Origin: Aeromicrobium sp.
Lineage (GTDB): Bacteria; Actinomycetota; Actinomycetes; Propionibacteriales; Nocardioidaceae
NCBI GenBank assembly: GCA_014377785.1
Contig: JACMOZ010000038.1
Coordinates: 62,001 to 126,000 of the forward strand
Direction: 5' to 3'
Length of the DNA: 64,000 nucleotides
The position numbers and the translations under genes are program-made. The notes beneath the pieces were generated by a model, which was not told the DNA's origin, ran no database searches, and was given only the letters and a program-made list of their open reading frames with translations. Numbering within the stretch: the stretch's first letter is position 1; each line of letters opens with the position of its first letter. Below are positions 9,251-17,039 of the stretch, one piece after another.

Positions 9251-9430
9251 TCACTGCCCACTCATGTTTTCCGGCACCAGCAACCCCACGACGCTTCCGG
9301 CCGCGGCGAGTAAAGGCGCCCCGACGGACAGCCACAACCACGTCATCGGCAGCCGCTCGCGTGTCCCGAGTGTGTTGTCGTCACGGAGCAGCGGTGCCTC
9401 ACCGGGCTGGTCCAGGGATCCGGTTACCAT
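9251..9430 (-). CDS. Small single-pass membrane protein, 59 residues
   Basis: A short open frame that begins with ATG at 9430 and ends one base before the DUF488 start. The product has a polar N-terminus of about 28 residues and one hydrophobic segment (residues about 30-52, opening TWLWLSVGAPLL), then a short tail ending ENMSGQ. An AAGGA lies about 12 bases upstream. Tight packing with DUF488 and the sensible membrane topology suggest it is a real gene. I do not recognise the family. Confidence 0.55.
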   Translation of the reverse strand: MVTGSLDQPGEAPLLRDDNTLGTRERLPMTWLWLSVGAPLLAAAGSVVGLLVPENMSGQ

Positions 9431-9479
9431 CGGGACTCATTCCTTTTGAAGTTTGCCTACTTTGACTTCGGGCCGACTT

Positions 9480-9827
9480 CTATTGCGGTCCGCGAATGGT
9501 GCCTCCGCCCGGTTGACGATCATCGAGCCTGCCGAACATGCTCTCAAGCAGGCTGTGCAATTTGTGCGAAGCGCCACGGATCGCCTCACCTGTGGTCGAT
9601 GCGTGCTGGGTAACCGTGACCGGCTCGTGACCGGCCGGCCTGGCTTCGAGCATGCAGCGCATGTCGCCTTCGCCCTTCTTGCCGGCGCCCTCATCTCCCA
9701 GGTGAACATCCACCCGGGTGATGCGATCGACGAATGGGGCCAGCGCGGTGCCGATTTCTTCCTCGACGAGGCGGGTCAGCTCGGGTCCGCTATCGACGTT
9801 GTTATCGGTGTTGATCTGTATCTGCAT
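9480..9827 (-). CDS. HPF/RaiA-like ribosome-associated (hibernation) domain protein
   Basis: A 115-residue protein of the sigma-54-modulation/S30AE fold: MQIQINTD start, a VEEEIGTAL helix, VTRVDVHLGDE-type strand (VDRITRVDVHLGD), GDMRCMLEARP, then a second helix with EAIRGASHKLHSLLES. These proteins bind the small ribosomal subunit and silence or protect ribosomes in stress. It lacks the C-terminal dimerization domain of the long HPF, so it is a short-form or divergent member. I start at 9827, where AGGAGT sits nine bases upstream; the frame opens at 9899. It is a minor relative, not obviously the main HPF of the genome. Confidence 0.7.
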   Translation of the reverse strand: MQIQINTDNNVDSGPELTRLVEEEIGTALAPFVDRITRVDVHLGDEGAGKKGEGDMRCMLEARPAGHEPVTVTQHASTTGEAIRGASHKLHSLLESMFGRLDDRQPGGGTIRGPQ

Positions 9828-9931
9828 GGGGCGTACTCCTGCGTCAAATATCTCGTGAGCGGTCAGCCTCGAGTCTGTCACCAACAACACAGGATCCAAC
9901 AGAGCCCCGGTACCGGGCCTAGACTCGATCC

Positions 9932-10180
9932 ATGACTACTGACGGCGGCATCCACGACATCATCAACTCCCTCGTCGAGGAGGAAAAGAAGTTGCGGACC
10001 CAGCTGGCGGACCATGAGATCAGCAAGGACGAGGAGCACGAACGCCTGCACGACGTCGAAGTCCAGCTCGACCGGTGCTGGGATTTACTTCGTCAACGCG
10101 GCGCAGCGCGCTCGACCGGAGGCAACGCCGATGACGCGACCGTTCGAACCGCCGAGGTTGTCGAGCACTACGAGGGTTGA
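9932..10180 (+). CDS. DUF2630 family protein
   Basis: An 82-residue soluble protein matching DUF2630: a heptad-like charged helix (VEEEKKLRTQL), then DEEHERLHDVEVQLDRCWDLLRQRGAARS. The repeated charged helices suggest a small helical hairpin. The ATG at 9932 lies six bases after TAGACT (9920-9925), so the mRNA is probably leaderless. The family is widespread in actinobacteria with unknown function. It is divergent from the hibernation-factor-like gene. Confidence 0.8.
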   Translation: MTTDGGIHDIINSLVEEEKKLRTQLADHEISKDEEHERLHDVEVQLDRCWDLLRQRGAARSTGGNADDATVRTAEVVEHYEG

Positions 10181-10211
10181 GCCCTTGCAACGTTCACGAC
10201 GAGGCCTGCTT

Positions 10212-11006
10212 TCAATCGGGGGTTCCGCCTAGGGCGACAATGAGTTCCTTGCGTGAGGACATGCTTTGGACGAGTTCGATAAGGCGTTCGCGTTCTGCCG
10301 ACAGAATGAACGGCGTCGCTGCGTCGAGGACGGCACGGGCCAAGCCCGTATGGAAGCCGGTGACGCCAATCGCCCTGGAGGTTTCGTTCCCGGTGTCATC
10401 GAGGATTGCTTGAGCGCCAGCCAAAACTGCGGGGCTGGCTTCCGCTGTCGGAGTTTCGGTACGTGGCTTTAGCTTGGCACTGTCGTTCCTGACGCTGTCG
10501 CTCCTGACGCTGTCGTTCCTGACAATGGCGGTCAGGCCGACCTTCGCGCGTTCGGATGCGAGGCCGGCGAGTTCGTCCACCGCGGCGTTCAGCGGCCAGA
10601 TCGTCGTGTCGGCAAGGTGCGCCTTGACCTTCTGGAAGCGAACAGGAACGCCTTCACTCTTGCGGGCCTGCATGAGCGCAAAGATGCTTTTCACGATCTC
10701 CAGGTTCGCCACAACTTCCCTCTTCGAGTTGAGCCAGCCCTTCTTAGACCAGCCCTCGGCCCAGGTCGAGGCACAACCAATTGCATACGCGGAGTCGGCC
10801 TGAATGACAAGCGGCGTATCGGGGAACTCGATGAGGACGTTGAGAATGGCAAGGAGTTCGCCGACGTTGTTCGTCCCGTCTTCGACACCGCCGTAGGCGA
10901 AGCGGCCGTCCTCGGCAAACCACGCCCACCCGGTCGGGCTGTTCATGCTTTCTGTGGTGTTGAGGTGGCATGAACCGTCAACGGCGACTGTAAGTTCGAT
11001 GGTCAT
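10212..11006 (-). CDS. Ribonuclease HI with an uncharacterised C-terminal extension
   Basis: An RNase HI domain in the first 150 residues, expected to cut the RNA strand of RNA-DNA hybrids. The acidic catalytic set is complete: Asp10 (AVDGSC), Glu50 (NVGELLAIL), Asp71 (QADSAYA) and Asp144 (AAVDELAG), plus His130 (VKAHLA). The start ATG at 11006 has AGGAAA upstream; the frame opens at 11063. After a linker built from three five-residue repeats (V-R-N/S-D-S) comes an extension of about 100 residues of unknown role. The gene follows the SNF2 helicase by 73 bases on the same strand and is probably cotranscribed with it. Confidence 0.9.
   Translation of the reverse strand: MTIELTVAVDGSCHLNTTESMNSPTGWAWFAEDGRFAYGGVEDGTNNVGELLAILNVLIEFPDTPLVIQADSAYAIGCASTWAEGWSKKGWLNSKREVVANLEIVKSIFALMQARKSEGVPVRFQKVKAHLADTTIWPLNAAVDELAGLASERAKVGLTAIVRNDSVRSDSVRNDSAKLKPRTETPTAEASPAVLAGAQAILDDTGNETSRAIGVTGFHTGLARAVLDAATPFILSAERERLIELVQSMSSRKELIVALGGTPD
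10480..10524 (-). repeat. Three tandem 15-bp units inside the RNase HI gene
   Basis: CTGTCGTTCCTGACG at 10480, CTGTCGCTCCTGACG at 10495 and CTGTCGTTCCTGACA at 10510 are three in-phase copies. They encode V-R-N/S-D-S repeats in the linker after the catalytic domain, so copy-number change would lengthen or shorten the linker without a frameshift. Confidence 0.9.
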
Positions 11007-11079
11007 CAATTTCCTGACTTGTGTCCGGTGAGAATCGGATTTGTTATTGCATTTCCAACACAATCGCGATTGGCACCCT

Positions 11080-13209
11080 TCACATCGCCGACAGTGCGTC
11101 CGTCAGCAGCCCGACGAGAGTTTCGAGCTGCATGTCGGCGGACAATGACACCTCATCATCTGAACCGTCGAGCGCCCGGGCGGCGAGCCCCGCCTTGCTG
11201 TCTATGAGCTCGACGATCTTTGTGTCTATGGTCTGCGAGGCGATGATGCGCCACGCGGTGACGGGCTCCGCCTGACCGATCCGGTGGACGCGGTCGATGG
11301 CCTGCGTCTGCTCCGCGTCGGTCCAGGAAAGCTCGGCAAGCACGACGTTGGAGGCGACCTGCAGGTTGATTCCCACGCCGGCCGCAGTCAACGAGCAGAC
11401 AATGACCGAGACGTCGGGATCGTTCACAAAGGCGTCGATGTTCTTTTGGCGCGCCTTCGGGGTCTGGTTACCGCGGATAGACGAGAAGCGGATGCCACGC
11501 TTGGCGAAGGTTTCTTCGGCGACGTCCATCACGTCGACGTGCTTGGCGAAAAAGACGACCTTGCCCACGCTGTGGGCGAGCTGAGCGGTGTAGTCGGCGG
11601 CGAGGCCGGCCTTTGCCTGGCCGATGCGGCGCATCATGCTGAACACGTTCTCGTCGGTCTTCGTCGACGTGTCTTCCCGCTCCCACCCAGCGACCCGGCG
11701 TACGAGGTCATGGTCGATGCCCTCGACAACGACACCGGAGGTGCGCGTCGCGAGAGCGCTTTCGTAACGTGACACGAGTCGGCTCGCCAGCTGGCGCTCG
11801 GCCTCCCGGATCGATCGGCCCGCCTCGCCTTCGAGCTCGACGGGAAGATCGGCGATGCGGCGGGCGGGGATATCGGCAGCCACGTCGACCTTGCGGCGGC
11901 GGACGATGCCGAGGTCGATCACCCGATTGCGAGCCGCAGGATAGAACCCGGGGTCGACCGGCGTCAGTCCGGACTCCTCGAGAGAATGCATGAGCTCGGC
12001 GCGCGGCTTCTTGTCGTCGATCCAGCCGAGGAACTGCCAGATGGCCAGGAAATCGTCGATGTCGTTGATCAGCGGCGTCCCGGTCAGCGCCATCAGTAGC
12101 GGGCGGGGGGTGCGGGCCCGGATCCGCTCGCTGAGCTGGAGCACATGCTGGGAGCGCTGGGACGCCTTATTCTTGATGAAATGCGCCTCGTCGAGCACCA
12201 TGCCGCGGAAGCCGAGGTCGCCCAGCCAACCGACGTGACGGTCGAGCACCTCGTAGTTGACGATGACGATGTCGGCGAAACCGTCGATTGAGTCACCGTT
12301 GCCCTGGATCACGGTGGCAGGCCGGTTGGGTGTCCAGAGGTTGGCCTCGCGCGCCCAGTTGGTCTTCACGACGTTCGGTACGACGACGAGCAGCGGGTAG
12401 GCGTTCGCTGCTTGTGCTGCGAGCAGCGCCTCAGCCGTCTTGCCCAGTCCCGGCTCGTCGGCGAGCAGGAACGTCCTGTGACCGGATGCTGCCGCGGCGA
12501 TCAGCTGCCCTTGGTGCCGCATCAGCTCCGGGCCATTTCGCGGTTTGGATGAGGACGGCTCCGGCAAGTCCATACACGCCGAGGCTCCGCCGGCGGCGCG
12601 CTCGAACGATGAGAGGAGCGGGCCGAGCAGTTCCCAGGTGGCGAGGCGTCGAGGCTGCTGCTCGTGTTGCTTGACCGGCACGAACTCAGGAGCGAGAAAG
12701 GGATTGGCCAGTCGTCGCGAGACGACCGACTGCGGCACAACCTGACGCTCAGTCGTCGGGGAGGCGACCACCGATTCGGTCGTGGTGACGGCCTCGGGAG
12801 CCGGCTCGACTCCGGCGGCGATTTGCATGTCGCGCTTGAGCGACGTGGCCGTGTCAGACACGACGGCCTCGTCGGCGAGAAGTGCCAAGAGTGAGGTGTC
12901 GCGCGCAGCGGTTTTCGCCAGGATCGTCGCGATGCCGTCAAGGCGCTTGAGCTGCTCGGCGCGGTGGGCCTCCGTGCCGGCATCGTCGGCCCTGACTCGA
13001 TCACGCTCCTCGCGCACCAGCAGAGCGATGACCTGGAACCTGGTGCGAATCGAAGGCGACACAGTGCCGCGTTGAGCGCCCGCCTCGACTTCGCGCACAG
13101 CCCGGGCGAGCACCGGCATGATGCCTTCATTGTCGAGATCGCGGGCCCGTCGCTGGCCTCGGGGCGGCGTGCGGGTAGCGCCCGACTGGCGCTGGCCTCT
13201 TCTGGCCAA
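11080..13209 (-). CDS. SNF2-family DEAD/DEAH helicase/translocase
   Basis: A 709-residue SNF2-type ATPase, expected to translocate on or remodel double-stranded or branched DNA. Counting from the TTG at 13209: an N-terminal helical, arginine-rich region (1-230); Walker A in LADEPGLGKTAEA (about 249-261); DEAH box LDEAHFIKN (340-343 for DEAH); motif III TGTP (376-379); and the helicase C motifs TAAGVGINLQVAS and DRVHRIGQ (about 640-646). I choose the TTG because GAGGAGG sits five bases before it; the frame runs to 13377 but the upstream residues look non-coding. The compact layout resembles SMARCAL1-like annealing helicases. An RNase HI gene follows 73 bases downstream. Confidence 0.88.
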   Translation of the reverse strand: MARRGQRQSGATRTPPRGQRRARDLDNEGIMPVLARAVREVEAGAQRGTVSPSIRTRFQVIALLVREERDRVRADDAGTEAHRAEQLKRLDGIATILAKTAARDTSLLALLADEAVVSDTATSLKRDMQIAAGVEPAPEAVTTTESVVASPTTERQVVPQSVVSRRLANPFLAPEFVPVKQHEQQPRRLATWELLGPLLSSFERAAGGASACMDLPEPSSSKPRNGPELMRHQGQLIAAAASGHRTFLLADEPGLGKTAEALLAAQAANAYPLLVVVPNVVKTNWAREANLWTPNRPATVIQGNGDSIDGFADIVIVNYEVLDRHVGWLGDLGFRGMVLDEAHFIKNKASQRSQHVLQLSERIRARTPRPLLMALTGTPLINDIDDFLAIWQFLGWIDDKKPRAELMHSLEESGLTPVDPGFYPAARNRVIDLGIVRRRKVDVAADIPARRIADLPVELEGEAGRSIREAERQLASRLVSRYESALATRTSGVVVEGIDHDLVRRVAGWEREDTSTKTDENVFSMMRRIGQAKAGLAADYTAQLAHSVGKVVFFAKHVDVMDVAEETFAKRGIRFSSIRGNQTPKARQKNIDAFVNDPDVSVIVCSLTAAGVGINLQVASNVVLAELSWTDAEQTQAIDRVHRIGQAEPVTAWRIIASQTIDTKIVELIDSKAGLAARALDGSDDEVSLSADMQLETLVGLLTDALSAM

Positions 13210-13566
13210 GAGTTCCTCCTCTGAAATACACGGCACGTTGGCCGTGGCAATGCAGTAACAGCGCCTCCGGTGCTGAGCCGAGACCACGTCCCGACGTCTA
13301 ACGGGGTGGGCCGCGGTGGCTAGTCCTCCACCCGACATCGTCCAACCGACCGGCATGGTCATCGGCGCAGTGAACAACGTTGAAGCGCCCGCCGTGTGGA
13401 CTCATCCGACAGCAAGTCCGATGCCAACCGCCGAGAAACGACTCGTTCTACGAGCGACCATACAGAATGATGCTTGTTCTACCTTACCGCCTGCGGCTTC
13501 ACACTGACGACCGAATCGAAGTTATAGTCACCGACCCACCACAATCCCGATTTTCGCCTCGGCACC
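13210..13566. other. Intergenic region upstream of the SNF2 helicase
   Basis: About 360 bases between the helicase start and the RF3 stop. The part near 13440-13540 is AT-richer than its surroundings and contains a short inverted repeat CTCGT-TCT-ACGAG near 13440. It presumably holds the helicase promoter. I cannot support any gene in it; open frames here have no ribosome binding site and no recognisable product. Confidence 0.5.
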
Positions 13567-15228
13567 TCAGTCGGAGCCCGCGGCGAGAGACACGAAGCTG
13601 ACTTGCGGGTTCTTCATTTCCAGCGTGCGCAGCCGCCAGCGGTCGGTGAAGAGTGCGAGGGTGGTGCCGTCACTGCGTGTCATGACCTCGGCGCCAGGGT
13701 GCTGGTTCACCAACTTGGTGTCTTCGATCGCAATCGCCCGGGCGATCGTGTAGGGCAGGCGCTCCTGAGAAGTGGTAGCGCCGAATTCGTGCTCCATACG
13801 GTGCTGCACAACTTCGAACTGCATGGGTCCGACCGCCGCGGGCACAGGCGCCTGGTCGCCGCGCAACTCTGAACGAAGGACCTGGACGATGCCTTCCTGG
13901 TCGAGTTGTTCGATGCCGCGCCGAAACTGCTTGTGCCGTCCCGAATCCCGAGCTCGAATGACCGAGAAGTGTTCCGGGGCGAAGCGGGGTATCGGTGGAA
14001 ACTCCACGGGATCATCGACATACAGGGTGTCTCCGATTCCGAGCGCCGAGGCGTTGACAAGGCCGATGACGTCACCGGGGTAGGCGGTGTCGGCGGTTGT
14101 GCGCTCACGGCCGAAGACCGATTGTGCGTATTTCGTGGCAAAGGGGCGCTCGGTGCGTTGGTGGGTGACGACCATCCCCCTTGTGAAGGTTCCCGAGCAG
14201 ACACGCGCGAAGGCGAGGTGATCGCGGTGGGAGGAGTCCATCCCGGCCTGCACCTTGAAGACGAAGGCGCTGAATGCACTGGCGAGGGGACGCGTTGTCC
14301 CGTCCCGCGTGATGCGGTCGGCCGGGCTGGGGGCGATGTCCACGAGCGTCCGCAGGAGTTGCCCGACACCAAAATTCAGCGTCGCAGCCGAGAAAAGTAC
14401 GGGCGTGGTTTCGCCCGCTAAGAACGTGGCGCGGTCATGGTCGGCGCCGTCTGCGCTCAGGAGTTCGTGCTCCTCGACCGCGACTTGCCAGGCGGGGCCT
14501 TCGCTGTGAGCTTGGTCGGCTGGTATCCGTTCCTCCGGCGCCCTGGTCGCTCCTCCGGCTGTCCGGGTGAACTTGATGAAGTCGCCGCTGGCCCGGTCGA
14601 GCACACCACGGAAATCACCGGCGATACCTACGGGCCACGTCAGCGGCGTAGGCCTCAGGCCGATTCGCTGCTGAATCTGGTCGACGAGCTCGAGCGGATC
14701 AAGCCCCGGACGGTCCCACTTATTGATGACAGTGATCACCGGAATGTTGCCGCGCCGGCATACGTCGAAGAGCTTGAGGGTCTGCGGCTCGAGGCCCTTG
14801 GCGGCGTCGAGGAGCATCACCGCGCAGTCCACGGCGGCGAGCACGCGGTAAGTGTCTTCCGAGAAGTCGGCGTGCCCGGGCGTATCGACAAGGTTGATGA
14901 CCCGGCCGTCGAAGGCGAACTGCAGAGCCGTCGAGGAGATGGATATCCCCCGCTCCTTCTCCATCTCCATCCAGTCCGAAACGGTGCTCCTGCGGTTGGC
15001 TTTGCCGTGAGTGACGCCGGCCTCGGAGATGACGTGCGCATGGAGGGCCAGGGCCTCGGTCAGCGTCGACTTGCCGGCATCGGGGTGGGCGATGATGGCA
15101 AAGGTCCGTCGTCGAGAGGCTTCGGCGAGGACACCGCCGTGATCTTTCGGCGGAAGCGAGGTCGTGGTCAACTCTTCATCCTTCTGCGTTTGCTTGGTGT
15201 CGCCCAGCGGAGTCGACGGGTAATGCAC
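13567..15228 (-). CDS. prfC: Peptide chain release factor 3
   Basis: A translational GTPase that recycles RF1/RF2 after termination. GTP-binding motifs are HPDAGKSTLTEAL (G1), DTPGHADFSEDTYR (G3) and NKWDRPG (G4). The stretch RRSTVSDWMEMEKERGISI is the RF3 form of switch I/G2, and VQVLRSELRGDQAPVPAAVGPMQF marks the C-terminal domain. Length is 553 residues from the ATG at 15228, or 534 from a TTG at 15171 that also fits the family length (about 530); the true start is unclear. It reads leftward as a single gene. Confidence 0.95.
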   Translation of the reverse strand: MHYPSTPLGDTKQTQKDEELTTTSLPPKDHGGVLAEASRRRTFAIIAHPDAGKSTLTEALALHAHVISEAGVTHGKANRRSTVSDWMEMEKERGISISSTALQFAFDGRVINLVDTPGHADFSEDTYRVLAAVDCAVMLLDAAKGLEPQTLKLFDVCRRGNIPVITVINKWDRPGLDPLELVDQIQQRIGLRPTPLTWPVGIAGDFRGVLDRASGDFIKFTRTAGGATRAPEERIPADQAHSEGPAWQVAVEEHELLSADGADHDRATFLAGETTPVLFSAATLNFGVGQLLRTLVDIAPSPADRITRDGTTRPLASAFSAFVFKVQAGMDSSHRDHLAFARVCSGTFTRGMVVTHQRTERPFATKYAQSVFGRERTTADTAYPGDVIGLVNASALGIGDTLYVDDPVEFPPIPRFAPEHFSVIRARDSGRHKQFRRGIEQLDQEGIVQVLRSELRGDQAPVPAAVGPMQFEVVQHRMEHEFGATTSQERLPYTIARAIAIEDTKLVNQHPGAEVMTRSDGTTLALFTDRWRLRTLEMKNPQVSFVSLAAGSD

Positions 15229-15489
15229 CGTCCCGACAGTACAGAGAATCTCACGGTTGGCCGCATCGGGAGAATCGGAGTTGTCTTCACCTAGCCATCA
15301 CAGATGCAATTCTCACGCCACGGAAACGACAAGGGCCGCTGATTTCTCAGGCGCCCTTCGACAAGTCCGAACAACCCGATTCTGGGTTCTGGTCGGTTAG
15401 GTTAAGCGAGAACGGGTATCGAGAGGGGGTGAATCGACTTGGCCTCCGGCCCCAGGATGGCGGTGCGGGCCTGCGTGGGCCGTACTCCT
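15229..15489. other. Non-coding stretch at the edge of the decayed island
   Basis: About 260 bases between RF3 and the Fic fragment. I see no gene, tRNA or clear promoter; degenerate sequence from the neighbouring mobile-element scar may extend into it. Confidence 0.4.
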
Positions 15490-15699
15490 TCACCGGCGAC
15501 CCGGCTGCGTAACCCGGTTCCCCTCGATCCACGACGAAGAGATGGACTCCGACCGGATCAGCAGATGATTCAGGTACCGGCCCCACGATCCGATCCGTTC
15601 GTCCGCCCGTGCCAGCACCGCCAGCGCATCCTCCGCAGGCCACCTGCGCCTCGGCGCCCACGGCCGGGAGCCGGCCGCCCAGCTCGTCAGAGCCTCCAT
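15490..15699 (-). pseudogene. Fragment of a Fic-family protein (N-terminal region)
   Basis: A 69-codon frame whose second half reads like the N-terminal domain of Fic/DOC proteins: EDALAVLARADERIG, then LLIRSESISSSWIEGNRVT, matching the usual LLxRxEAxxSSxIEGT element that precedes the Fic core. The catalytic HPFxxGNGR motif is absent, so this is a fragment truncated at both ends. It lies next to a broken integrase and a tRNA, as expected for leftovers of an integrated element. The family call rests on pattern recognition only. Confidence 0.55.
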
Positions 15700-15879
15700 C
15701 TCGCCACTCGAACTTGTACTTTAGATGCAATAACCGAGAAATGGCACGACAGCGCTCACAGTCAGCACGACGGAGCGCATGCGGCGGGTCACTCGACGTC
15801 GGGGTCGAACAGCCGCAGGAACTTCTCACGCGGGATTGCCACCCGCCGCCAGAGCTTGGCCGAGGGGGCGCTGCCGCTG

Positions 15880-16402
15880 CCCACATCACACCGCAACTCG
15901 GTGACATGCGGCTCGACAAAATCACCGCCACTCGGATCGCCCGCCACTACCGCGACCTGGAGAAGAACGGCCGGACCGATCATGTTGGAAAGGGGCAGCC
16001 GCTGCCGGCCAACAGCATCCACAAGGTTCACGTCGTCCTCGGCGCGATCTTGGACGACGCGATTGAGGACGGCCACCTCACGATGAACCCGACCATGAAG
16101 AAGCGCACCGTCATGGCCCCGAAGTCGAGCGAAATCTGGGCGCAGAAGCCAGAGATCGTCACCTGGCACGCCGACCGGCTCACCACGCTCCTGACCTGGG
16201 ACCGCGACGAACTGACGGACGAGCTGCTCCGCTGTGGCGGCTCGTCGCCTACGCAGGCATGCGCCGCAGCGAAGCCTTCGCCCAGAGGTGGAACGACATC
16301 AATACGAAGACAATGCGCATCTGCAGCCAGGTCACCCCGGCGATCCAGAGGTCGGCGGTCGACCGTTTCGCGGCCCACCTCGGGGACGCTCAGCATTTTT
16401 GA
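15880..16402 (+). pseudogene. Frameshifted, truncated tyrosine-recombinase (phage integrase)
   Basis: The reading frame through about 16228 encodes a core-binding-domain sequence: LGDMRLDKITATRIARHYRD, SIHKVHVVLGAILDDAIEDG, LTMNPT. Near 16230 one base is missing; in the next frame the catalytic domain starts with LVAYAGMRRSEAFAQRWNDIN, which holds the first active-site arginine. The sequence then degenerates and stops at 16402 without the HxxR box or the nucleophilic tyrosine. The relic ends 68 bases from the 3' end of tRNA-Leu(GAG), a classic integration site, so it marks an old integrative element now inactive. Confidence 0.8.
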
Positions 16403-16413
16403 GCACTTCGACA

Positions 16414-16464
16414 GAAAATGGCCCCCAACCCGAGAAATAATATCCCTGGTCGGAGGCCATTTTC
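16414..16464. repeat. 10-bp inverted repeat beside the tRNA-Leu 3' end
   Basis: GAAAATGGCC (16414-16423) and GGCCATTTTC (16455-16464) are perfect inverted copies 31 bases apart, lying seven bases past the tRNA 3' end. It could terminate the tRNA transcript or be a residue of the integrated element's end. The long loop makes a standard terminator less likely. Confidence 0.45.
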
Positions 16465-16470
16465 CTATTG

Positions 16471-16554
16471 TGTCCGAGAAGGGACTCGAACCCTCACGCC
16501 CTATACGGGCACTAGCACCTCAAGCTAGCGCGTCTACCATTCCGCCACCCGGAC
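16471..16554 (-). tRNA. tRNA-Leu (anticodon GAG)
   Basis: An 84-nt class II tRNA. The acceptor stem pairs GTCCGGG with CTCGGAC. The D-arm contains GGCGGAATGGTAGACGC. The anticodon stem CTAGC/GCTAG encloses TTGAGGT, giving GAG, which reads CUC/CUU. The long variable arm GCCC-GTATA-GGGC is typical of leucine tRNA, and the T-arm holds GGTTCGAGTCC. The discriminator is A and no CCA is encoded. Its 3' end faces an integrase relic. Confidence 0.97.
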
Positions 16555-16689
16555 ATGCTCAATTTCAAGCGTTGTGCAGCCAGTGAAGATTAGCAAACAC
16601 CCGCCCACATCTCCGCATCGACCTCGGTAGGCCGGTTCTGAAACCTCATATGGAAGGCGCAGGAGGAGATGAGACTCCGTACAATTGGA

Positions 16690-16724
16690 CGAGGCCCCGG
16701 AAAGTATGAGTTTCCGGGGCCTCG
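16690..16724. terminator. Strong 14-bp hairpin
   Basis: CGAGGCCCCGGAAA and TTTCCGGGGCCTCG are perfect arms around a 7-base loop (GTATGAG). It resembles a bidirectional terminator, although no long T-run follows on either side. No annotated gene ends at it: the tRNA starts at 16554 and reads away from it. It may end transcription arriving from DUF445 (stop at 17040). Confidence 0.6.
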
Positions 16725-16948
16725 ATTTGATCGAGCGTGATGCTCTCTCTCAGTCCCGAATCCGCCCTGTCCCCCGCCTGTCGCATCACCGACCGACTGT
16801 CATTGACTTGCGTCGCTGACTATGGGTTCTTCTCTGGATTCGTTCCCGCGTTTCCCGAAGGAATTGCGTAACTCCTTTGTATCCCTCGGCCAGTCCGCGC
16901 ACAAGAGTTTTCCCAATCTTTTTCTGCTATTTGTTGATTATTTTTTGA

Positions 16949-17010
16949 CTGTCCACAATATGAGCCAGGTCACACACAGTCCGGGCCTCGTTATGCACAT
17001 CTTGTCCACA
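16949..17010 (+). promoter_or_regulatory. Cluster of three DnaA-box-like 9-mers beside an AT-rich stretch
   Basis: CTGTCCACA (16949-16957), TTATGCACA (16991-16999) and TTGTCCACA (17002-17010) lie in one orientation within 62 bases. The third matches the actinobacterial DnaA-box form TTGTCCACA, the second fits the general TTWTNCACA consensus, and the first has one mismatch. Immediately left is an unusually AT-rich tract (about 16910-16948, with TTTTTT and GTTGATTATT). dnaA, dnaN, rpmH or gyrB are not in the window, so this is not the usual oriC neighbourhood; a secondary DnaA-titration or regulatory site is possible. Confidence 0.45.
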
Positions 17011-17039
17011 AAATGTGGCCTCTCGGCGTGCGGAACATT

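Noticed and set aside
12288..12674. Plus-strand 128-codon frame within the helicase gene
   Set aside because: Shadow frame of a GC-rich gene, without supporting signals.
16669..16740. 23-codon ORF with an upstream AGGAGG
   Set aside because: The Shine-Dalgarno-like motif is only two bases from the ATG, and the frame runs through a perfect hairpin, so the codons follow from the palindrome.
16555..17039. The DnaA-box cluster as the chromosomal origin itself
   Set aside because: None of the usual neighbours (dnaA, dnaN, gyrB, rpmH) is in the window and only three candidate boxes are seen; reported only as a DnaA-site candidate.
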